DNA from: UBA4877 sp002399345
Lineage (GTDB): Bacteria; Bacillota; Thermoanaerobacteria; Thermoanaerobacterales; UBA4877
Direction of reading: 5' to 3'
Length of the DNA: 64,000 nucleotides
Assembly (NCBI GenBank): GCA_036752905.1
Contig: DAIORT010000011.1
Span: forward strand, 3,053-67,052
Shown here: in pieces, positions 16,722-24,500 of the stretch
How positions within the stretch are numbered: position 1 is the stretch's first letter
Layout: every line of letters begins with the position of its first letter
The notes under the pieces: model-generated
What the model was told of the DNA's origin: nothing
Database searches by the model: none
Seen by the model: only the letters and a program-made list of their open reading frames with translations
Position numbers and translations under genes: made by a program

Positions 16722-17597
16722 TTAAGGATCGGGTTTACAATCGGCGATTATAATTAGTTTTTGCCCCGGGAAAATTGACGACGGGTCGGTGATGGCGTTG
16801 GCATTTGCAATGGAATCAACCGTAGTATTAAACCTCTTGGCTATTTTATACAGACTGTCCCCTGACTTAACGGTGTAGTGTATAAGTCCACCGCATGATA
16901 CGGGTATTCTCAGCTTTTGCCCTGCATATATCTTATTTGGATCTGCAATATGATTGGCACAAGCTATGGCTTCTATAGTGGTGCAGAATAGCATTGAGAG
17001 TTTATAAAGAGTATCGCCGGATTTTACCGTATATATGAAGTGATCCATGGGCTCCTTATTTGGTGGGCAGGGTTCAGGTTGCGGAGGACATGTGGGCGGC
17101 ATAGGAGGACACGGGCAGGGTTCAGGTTGCGGTGGGCAAGTGGGCGGCATAGGAGGACACGGTCCGGGCTCGGGTTGCGGTGGGCAAGTGGGTGGCATGG
17201 GAGGACACGTAGGTGGCGGCGGACAAGGATAACTCCAACAGGGCATGGATGGATCCTGATAGTTTAGCGTGTCTGAATTTTTATTATCGTTTACCCCGGG
17301 AATATAAATAGACACATTGGGATAAATACTGTACGGGTATACAAGGTCATTTGCATAGACAATGGCTTCATAGGGCACCCCAAACTTGTTTGCTATGCCA
17401 TATACGTTTTCACCGGGCGCTACCGTATACGTAATACCCTTCAAAGGCACTGTAATCGTCATACCGGGATATGTTAGCGAAGGGTTGATAAGTTTGTTTT
17501 CATTAATTATATTGTTTATGGATGTATTAAACATTTTTGCAATTGAAAACAAAGTATCGCCCTGCTTTGCTATATAGTTTATATTTTTGGCGATCAA
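16722..17597 (-). CDS. Four-LysM protein with cysteine/proline-rich linker, probably spore-associated
   Basis: The 291-residue protein has LysM domains near 6-50 (YIAKQGDTLFSIAKMFN), 54-98 (YTVAPGENVYGIANKFG), 188-232 (YTVKSGDTLYKLSMLFC) and 240-285 (YTVKSGDSLYKIAKRFN). LysM binds peptidoglycan or cortex. The middle (about 115-185) is a near-perfect repeat of a PPMPPTCPPQPEPCP unit. There is no signal peptide, which together with the divergent cwlD points to a spore coat or cortex protein like SafA, by inference. The start is TTG at 17597, after AAGGAGGGGATC. Confidence 0.85.
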   Translation of the reverse strand: MIAKNINYIAKQGDTLFSIAKMFNTSINNIINENKLINPSLTYPGMTITVPLKGITYTVAPGENVYGIANKFGVPYEAIVYANDLVYPYSIYPNVSIYIPGVNDNKNSDTLNYQDPSMPCWSYPCPPPPTCPPMPPTCPPQPEPGPCPPMPPTCPPQPEPCPCPPMPPTCPPQPEPCPPNKEPMDHFIYTVKSGDTLYKLSMLFCTTIEAIACANHIADPNKIYAGQKLRIPVSCGGLIHYTVKSGDSLYKIAKRFNTTVDSIANANAITDPSSIFPGQKLIIIADCKPDP

Positions 17598-17704
17598 TAT
17601 GATCCCCTCCTTTTTTTGCTAGTATATGTTATGTATCAATATCAATTTTGTTAACAATTAAGCATAAAATTATTGAGAGGTATAAAATAAAGGGGGATCA
17701 TATA

Positions 17705-18370
17705 TTGTCACATTACAAGTATCACATCTACCTTTTGGTTTTTATTATTATACTTTCGGTTTTTTATATAAAAACACAGACGATAGCTACATTAAGCCTT
17801 CCAGCATCTTCTAAGGTAATAGTAATAGATCCCGGACATGGCGGTTGGGACCCCGGAAAGACAGTAAACGACATGGGAGAGTCTATTATAAACCTGAAGA
17901 TTGCTATGAAATTAAAGCGACTCATTGAAGGGCAGGGAGGACGAGCAATTTTAACGAGGAATGATAAAAATGCTCTTGGAAAAACTAAAAGTTTGGATAT
18001 GGAGAAGCGAATGGACATTGTCGAAAAAAACAATGCCGACATTTTTGTCAGCATACATTTAAACAGTTTTCCGAAGTCTAGATACTTTGGTGCGCAAACC
18101 TTTTACTATTCAGGGTCGAAAAGTGGTAAAATATTAGCAGAGGCAATACAGGAACAGTTAATCAAAATTTTAGACGGGGGTAATAAGAGACAGGCGGCCA
18201 TATCAGACAGTTATTATGTACTTAAAAATACTAAAGTTCCGGCGACCATAGTTGAGTGCGGTTTTATGTCTAACCCGGAGGAGTATAAGCTGCTGCAGGA
18301 TGACGAGTATCAGGAGAAAGTAGCGTGGGCAATATACCTAGGTATTAATAAATATTTTGATAAAATATAA
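17705..18370 (+). CDS. cwlD: Spore-cortex N-acetylmuramoyl-L-alanine amidase (CwlD family)
   Basis: The protein has an N-terminal membrane anchor (YLLVFIIILSVFYI) and a zinc amidase domain: VIVIDPGHGGWDPGK (metal His), a downstream Glu, IFVSIHLNSF (metal His) and the catalytic Glu in ATIVECGFMSNPEE. CwlD prepares muramic-delta-lactam in spore cortex so that germination enzymes can recognise it. The total of about 221 residues matches the family. TTG 17705 is chosen because AAAGGGGGATC (17689-17699) lies at normal distance; the longer frame from 17648 has no ribosome site. It is divergent from the LysM gene. Confidence 0.9.
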   Translation: MSHYKYHIYLLVFIIILSVFYIKTQTIATLSLPASSKVIVIDPGHGGWDPGKTVNDMGESIINLKIAMKLKRLIEGQGGRAILTRNDKNALGKTKSLDMEKRMDIVEKNNADIFVSIHLNSFPKSRYFGAQTFYYSGSKSGKILAEAIQEQLIKILDGGNKRQAAISDSYYVLKNTKVPATIVECGFMSNPEEYKLLQDDEYQEKVAWAIYLGINKYFDKI

Positions 18371-18384
18371 GGGAGGTCTAATGT

Positions 18385-19245
18385 ATGGGAAGAGTCCTGG
18401 CTTCATTTCTTATGCCTCATCCTCCGATAATCATACCGGAGGTAGGCAAGGGCGAGGAGAAAAAGATACAAAAGACGATTGACTCAATGAATGATGTTTC
18501 AATGACAATCGAAAGGCTAAAGCCGACTACTGTTATTATCATATCACCCCACGGATATGTGTTCAGAGATGCGGTATGTGTGTACGGTATGCCGGAAATA
18601 GAAGGAGATTTAGGCTACTATGGGGCATCTGATGTAAAATTAAAATTTAATATTAATACCGAGATTGCCGAAAATATTATTAGTAAGACCAATGCTGAAA
18701 GTATAGAATGCCTTAAAGCGGATAAACATCTGGCACATTTATGTGACTTTAAACTGGCACTTGATCAAGGTGCTCTAGTACCGCTCAGGTTTGTCACCGG
18801 CCATTATGACAAATTCAAATTGGTGCATATATCCTATGGATTTCTGCCATTTGATGAACTGTATCATTTCGGTATGATCATTAAGAGTGTGGTAGAATCA
18901 TTAAATGAGGATGTAGTTGTGATAGCCAGCGGTGACCTGTCACATAAGCTTACTAGTGATTCTCCCAATGGATATACCCCCAAGGGAGTCGTTTTCGATC
19001 AAGAAATACTTGAACTTTTGGGAAAAATGGATGTAAAATCCATACTGGAAATGGATAAGGCCTTTATTAATGAGGCTGCAGAGTGTGGTTTCAGGTCTAT
19101 ACTTATCATGTTGGGGATACTGGATAAGCTGGATATCGTACCGCGCATACTTTCTCATGAAGGTCCGTTCGGAGTTGGTTACGGAGTGGCTGAGTTTTTG
19201 GTAAAGCCTTATGCGCAGGAAATATTAAAAAAGGCGGGGAAATAG
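18385..19245 (+). CDS. AmmeMemoRadiSam cluster LigB/MEMO-like protein
   Basis: The 286-residue protein belongs to the class III extradiol dioxygenase/MEMO1 superfamily: LASFLMPHPPIIIPEVGKG at 5-23 and VIIISPHGYVFRDA near 50-63 carry the conserved histidines, and VVIASGDLSHKL near 177-188 carries a third. In most Clostridia this unit is fused to AMMECR1; here it ends two bases before a separate AMMECR1 gene. A radical SAM gene follows, completing the AmmeMemoRadiSam set, whose biochemical role is unsettled. ATG 18385 follows AAGGGAGGTC. Confidence 0.85.
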   Translation: MGRVLASFLMPHPPIIIPEVGKGEEKKIQKTIDSMNDVSMTIERLKPTTVIIISPHGYVFRDAVCVYGMPEIEGDLGYYGASDVKLKFNINTEIAENIISKTNAESIECLKADKHLAHLCDFKLALDQGALVPLRFVTGHYDKFKLVHISYGFLPFDELYHFGMIIKSVVESLNEDVVVIASGDLSHKLTSDSPNGYTPKGVVFDQEILELLGKMDVKSILEMDKAFINEAAECGFRSILIMLGILDKLDIVPRILSHEGPFGVGYGVAEFLVKPYAQEILKKAGK

Positions 19246-19247
19246 AA

Positions 19248-19757
19248 ATGGATATATATGTTCGTCTGGCAAAGGAAAGCTTGGAGTATTATATTACAAG
19301 GCACAGCATAATGCCTGTACCCGAAGGTTTACCTGATGAGATGTATAAAAGAGCTGCCGGCGTATTTGTGTCCTTGGATAAGGATGGGGAATTGAGAGGC
19401 TGTATAGGAACCATAGCTCCTGTTAGGGAAAATATAGCACAGGAGATTATTTACAATGCCGTAAGTGCAGGTACGGAGGATCCCAGATTTTATCCGGTGG
19501 CAGAGGGAGAATTAAATGCTTTATCATACTCTGTCGACGTGCTTGGAGAGTCTGAACCGGTAAATGAAAAAACCGAATTAAACCCTAAACGATTTGGAGT
19601 AATAGTTAATAAAGGATACCACAATGGTGTTTTGCTTCCCGACCTGGATGGTGTGGATTCTGTGGATGAACAGCTGTCCATAGCGTTGCGCAAAGCTGGT
19701 ATAAGACCGGATGAGGATTATGAAATTTCCCGTTTTGAGGTTGTAAGACATGCATGA
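19248..19757 (+). CDS. AmmeMemoRadiSam system AMMECR1-domain protein
   Basis: The 169-residue protein has the AMMECR1 core: GVFVSLDKDGELRGCIGTI near 35-53 (LRGCIG is the family hallmark), FYPVAEGELNALSYSVDVL near 82-100 and GVLLPDLDGVDSVDEQL near 127-143. Recent family knowledge points to a redox or glycyl-type modification with the radical SAM partner, but it is unproven. It starts two bases after the upstream stop, and the radical SAM gene begins eight bases before its own stop, so the three genes are tightly coupled. Confidence 0.9.
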   Translation: MDIYVRLAKESLEYYITRHSIMPVPEGLPDEMYKRAAGVFVSLDKDGELRGCIGTIAPVRENIAQEIIYNAVSAGTEDPRFYPVAEGELNALSYSVDVLGESEPVNEKTELNPKRFGVIVNKGYHNGVLLPDLDGVDSVDEQLSIALRKAGIRPDEDYEISRFEVVRHA

Positions 19758-20727
19758 AGCCTTATACTATGAGAAGGCGGGCAATGGGGATGTTAATTGT
19801 CTTCTTTGCCCTGCCCATTGTCATATTATGCAGGATAAGGTGGGTGCGTGCGGAGTGCGTAAAAACATGGATGGTATCCTATATACGGAAAATTATGGCC
19901 GGGTCTCGGCCTTGGCTTTAGACTCTATAGAGAAAAAACCGTTATTTCATTTTTACCCCGGTTCATACATTCTATCCGTTTCCTCCTACGGCTGTAACTT
20001 AAAGTGCAAATTTTGCCAGAATTGGGAATTGTCACAGGAGAAGCCGGATATTGAGGAGTTAACTGTCGACAAGGTGATCGAGGCGGCAAAGGAGTGCCGA
20101 GGGAACATAGGTATTGCCTATACTTATAATGAGCCTCTGGTATGGTATGAGTTTGTACTTGATACGGCAAAAAAGGCCAAGGAGAATGGGCTTGCCAATG
20201 TACTTGTAACAAACGGTTTTATTGAGGAGCAGCCTTTAATAGAGCTACTGCCTTATATATCAGCCATGAATGTGGACATTAAAGGCGATAATGAGTTTTA
20301 TAAGAAAATTTGTGGCGGTAATATAGGTAGTGTCAGGAAAACAATTGCAAGATCGTATGGCAGGACGCATATTGAAGTGACATACCTGATCATACCGGGA
20401 CTTAATGACAGCGAGTCGCAGATAAATGATATGGCAAAATGGCTTTCATCGGTGGACAGGGACATACCACTCCATTTATCCAGGTATTATCCGCAGTATA
20501 AAATGACCAGGCCGGAAACACCTGTTGAGACGATGCTCACGGCAAGGGATACGGCAAAACAATATTTAGATTATGTTTATATAGGCAATGTATACGGAAC
20601 CGATGATGGTACCTACTGTCCCGAGTGCCATAGTTTGCTTGTTGAGAGAGGGTACAAGAAAAAAATTGTAGGTATAAAAGATGGGCAATGTACAAATTGC
20701 GGGCACAAGATAAATATGATAATGTAA
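19750..20727 (+). CDS. amrS: AmmeMemoRadiSam system radical SAM enzyme
   Basis: The 325-residue protein has the radical SAM cluster motif SYGCNLKCKFCQNWELSQ (C-x3-C-x2-C near 79-86), related to pyruvate formate-lyase activases. The N-terminus has four cysteines (CLLCPAHC and GACGVR near 13-32), and a C-terminal zinc-ribbon-like CPECHSLL ... CTNCGHK pattern closes the protein. It overlaps the AMMECR1 gene by eight bases (ATGCATGA). Its target is not known. The name amrS is sometimes used; treat the symbol as tentative. Confidence 0.9.
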   Translation: MHEALYYEKAGNGDVNCLLCPAHCHIMQDKVGACGVRKNMDGILYTENYGRVSALALDSIEKKPLFHFYPGSYILSVSSYGCNLKCKFCQNWELSQEKPDIEELTVDKVIEAAKECRGNIGIAYTYNEPLVWYEFVLDTAKKAKENGLANVLVTNGFIEEQPLIELLPYISAMNVDIKGDNEFYKKICGGNIGSVRKTIARSYGRTHIEVTYLIIPGLNDSESQINDMAKWLSSVDRDIPLHLSRYYPQYKMTRPETPVETMLTARDTAKQYLDYVYIGNVYGTDDGTYCPECHSLLVERGYKKKIVGIKDGQCTNCGHKINMIM

Positions 20728-20961
20728 GACTGAGTAAAAGTTAAATGTTATAATTATATATGATGATATACTTTATTGTATGACACCGGGAGATAATGAC
20801 ATGATAGAGAAAATCACAGATATAAGGAAAATTTGAAAATATACTTAGGCAAGGCGAGTAATCTGTCATATTTAGCCTACAGGATTTATTTATAATAATA
20901 AAATTTAAGTTACTAAATGGTGTACAGTTAACAGCCAGTAATAGATGGAGGGGAGCTAAAT

Positions 20962-21366
20962 ATGTTAGACAACTTTGATGCTCAATGCCGATACAGAATA
21001 ATGGTCTGTGTCACTCCTCAGAAGAGCTGCGACAGGCTTATAAAAGCAGGGCATGACAGAGCGCGGGAGACAAAAGGAGAATTTTCCGTTGTATACGTTA
21101 ATAAAGATGACGATCTTCATAAACATCTTGAAGAGCATGAGATACTCATAGAACTGTTTAACAATGCACAAAAGCTTAGAGGCAGCGTGAGCATCCTTTC
21201 AGGAAAAAAGGTATATGAAACCTTGGCGCAGTTTGCGACGGATAATAAGGTAAATGAGATTATAGTGGGCAAATCCTTACGCTCCGCATTTGATAATCAG
21301 CAGGTTATAAATCCCTTGCGGAAGTGTGTGGAGAACAACAACATACATGTAAATGTTGTAGATTAA
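20962..21366 (+). CDS. Universal stress protein (USP)-like domain protein
   Basis: The 134-residue protein has the USP alpha/beta pattern: RIMVCVTPQKSCDRLIKAG at 11-29, FSVVYVNKDDD near 42, and VNEIIVGKSLRSAF near 94-107. This layout is nearest to the USP module of KdpD sensor kinases. The usual G-x2-G-x9-G-S/T ATP motif is not complete, so nucleotide binding is uncertain. ATG 20962 follows GGAGGGGAGC. It is a single gene with its own terminator. The 234 bases upstream hold no clear gene. Confidence 0.7.
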   Translation: MLDNFDAQCRYRIMVCVTPQKSCDRLIKAGHDRARETKGEFSVVYVNKDDDLHKHLEEHEILIELFNNAQKLRGSVSILSGKKVYETLAQFATDNKVNEIIVGKSLRSAFDNQQVINPLRKCVENNNIHVNVVD

Positions 21367-21451
21367 ATAAATGAGACTATTTACCTATTGAGGTATCATG
21401 TCGAATGCTGTAGCATATTACTTGTAAGTTGATGCCCCAACCCAATGTATT

Positions 21452-21480
21452 AGCCGCACTTGATAGTGCGGCTTTTTTTT
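21452..21480 (+). terminator. Terminator after the USP-like gene
   Basis: AGCCGCACT (21452-21460) pairs perfectly with AGTGCGGCT (21465-21473), followed by an eight-base T-run. Confidence 0.93.
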
Positions 21481-21576
21481 ACAACACAAGAATTAATGCA
21501 CTTATTTTATGTCATTTGGTGCCGAAATATATATAAAGTGGTATTAAAACCTATGAGATTTAAGGGGGAACCTGCT

Positions 21577-24500
21577 GTGAAGAAGATAGTAAGTCTTGTC
21601 CTGGCTGTGTTTTTAGTATTTTCCAGCTTTTCTTTAGGTGAAGTACAGGCGTCGGGTCATGTGACGGACTTGGATACTGGTTTGATATCATCCGGTCACG
21701 GCGGCCAGATAATAGTGACGGCCGCTGATGGTTATAAATTTGATGATAGTACCGAGGTGATTCTTCAATTCTATTATAACGGCAAACTGTATGCCGCGGA
21801 TCCTATTGTTACGAATACAAATAAACAGTTGATCGTATATATTCCGCCGACTGATGATTTTGCGGACAGTGGTAATACAGGAGCACCAGTATATACCGGT
21901 GTTGCAAATTTGATTATAGACAAGATTAAAACCATTCCGGATAATTCTGTTATCAGTGATACCCTTCAGTTTAATTTTGTAAAGGATCCTGTAATTAAGG
22001 ATGTATATCAAAATGTGGAGACTACCTTTACAAAAGATGGCAGCGGCAATATTACCGATACCAAGGAGGTAAGGCAGCTTGTCATTGAGGGGGAAAATTT
22101 TGACCTGAAGGAGCTTATGATAGGTGGCAGTGACGGTGTGGGAGGTCTTTCTTCGGCCAAGGGTGAGGTTAAGATATTGTCAAAGGGCAGCATGAGGATA
22201 GTGGCCGAAGTACCGGACCAGATAATAAACGACGGACATACGGCGCATGACGTCAGCATTAGAAACGGAAACAACGGCCTGGCCGTTTACAATGGTTTTA
22301 TATTCAATGAGCTTTCCCATATACAAAATATAGACAAGTCGCGGGCATACCCGGGGGATAAGCTTAGCATCACAGGTACAAATCTTCCCAAGGATAGAAA
22401 TGAGATTTCAAAGGTTATAATAGCAAATCAAGAGGTACCAAACGATGGGGATCATATAAAAATAACCATCGGCAAACTGCCCGATACAATACAGGTTACA
22501 GTACCGGAAGCGGGCGACAGAAACAATAAAGATATATCCATAAGGAGGAATATGACCGGTGGGGACGTACAGGTGACGCTTAAAAACCAGTTTACCGTGG
22601 TCTATACACCGGCGGGACTTTCTATAGACCGTATTGAGCCTAATTCGGGAACCACCGATGGCGGAACGGATATAAAGATATACGGCAGCGGTTTTGTGCA
22701 GGGAATGCAGGTATACATAGGAGGCTATAACAAAAAGAACAAGGCAGAGGTAAAATCTGTATCCTCCGATCCTAATGCTGAGGGCAAAACTATAATAAAG
22801 GCATTAACGCCGTCCTCCGATGCAGAGGGCGCCAAGGACGTTTATGTATTGAATCCCGTGGATGGAAGCGAGGTCAGAAAGACAGGGGGTTTTACATACA
22901 TATCCGTAGCCAATGCACTTACGATTTATCCCGAACAGATAAATCCAACGGAGGCACGAGAGACGGAAGAAAAACCTATAACCATCGTAGGCAGGAATAT
23001 CAGCAATATTAATGTTAACAGCTTGCTGCCTATGGAGGGTGAAGACTGGTATACGGATTCAAAAGACAGATTTTTTGATAATGCAGCCAAGGAGTATGTG
23101 GTTCATTACAAAGGCATGTACCAGGGACAGAAGGCATATATAGAAAAGACTATAAGGCTTACTATAGGCAACGAAGCAGCAATAAAAAGCATAGGTTTTC
23201 AAGGCAATGCAAATGATTCAAGTCATTCCAAAGATCAGTTAATAAGTGCCAAAACTCCGATAATTACTTTGGACCCCAGGGTGGATACGAAGGCAGATAT
23301 AGCCGTGAACACATATACGGTTGCAGGGACCCTCAAAGGAGTCCAAAATAAGACACCGGAAATGGGCAAGAGGTATGATTTTGGAAGGGTGCTGTTTGAG
23401 ACCAGTGAATCAGCCGTGATAAAAAACGGGTTCACATACAAGCCGGATCCGACCGACCCGCAAATAAAATCCGTTACTCCACACGTAGGCTCTGTAAAGG
23501 GTGGGGATGAGATAACCATAGAGGGTACGGATATCCGGCCGGGAGCCAAGGTATATATAGGCGAAGAGACGGCCAAAAACATGGCCCAGCCGGTATCTAT
23601 AAATATATCCGTGGATGGTGATATAATAAAATCCACCTTTGTGGTTAGGACGCCTTCCTCCGATATGACGGGCAAAAAGAAAATAATAGTTGTAAACAGT
23701 GAAGGAAGCAAGGTAGTCAGTGAAGATGCATATGAATATATTTCTGCCCCTCATATTGATTCCATAACGCCGAGTGTGGGATCGAAGAATGACGACATAT
23801 ATATATTCATTGAGGGAAGCGGTTTTGTCGTGAGAACCGATGACAGCGGAAAGCCGGTCCTGCCCAAGGTATGGGTGGGAGACCAGGCCATTACTGTTAA
23901 TGCTGTCTATGATGATAAAGGTAACGTGGTAGACGGCCGTAGGTATAAAATGGGTACAAAGATAAAGGGCTGTATACCGGGCGGCGGTACAAAGACCAAG
24001 GGGTATGTCGATGTAAAATTGGTAAATCCCGATTATCCCAGTTTTGATAATGTGGAGACCTATCCGGAGGATTATGACAAGGATGTTATAGCCAGCGGAG
24101 GTAAGGCCATACTGGAGGCCGCATTCAAATATACGGATCCGGATACGAAATACAGCATGCACATAGACGGTATAGAACCTGAACGCGGACCGGTAGAGGG
24201 CGGCACAACAGTGAAGATTGCCGGCGGCACTTTTCCCAAATCCGTATATGTGGCAATAGATGGGGAAGAGGCAAAGATAAAGAGCATTACGGGAAATGCC
24301 ATAACTATCATCACCCCGCCGGGTACAGTAGGTAAAAAGATTGTACAGGTTATAAGCTTGGCTGCGGGTGATGCTGAAGGAGCGGTTGCCACCGTAAAAG
24401 ACGGATTTGAGTATACCATTATGTCGACGGATCCGAAGATAACTTCCATAGTACCGACCCATGGCGGCAGCGGTACTAAAGTATGGGTAAATGGCAGCGA

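Noticed and set aside
20801..20836. Eleven-codon leader peptide before the USP-like gene
   Set aside because: A possible ribosome site (GGGAGAT) is present, but there is no attenuator hairpin or regulatory codon pattern to support it.
23410..24462. Long reverse-strand frame of 350 residues inside the IPT gene
   Set aside because: It is antisense to a clear repeat protein, with tyrosine- and isoleucine-rich, family-less sequence and no ribosome site.
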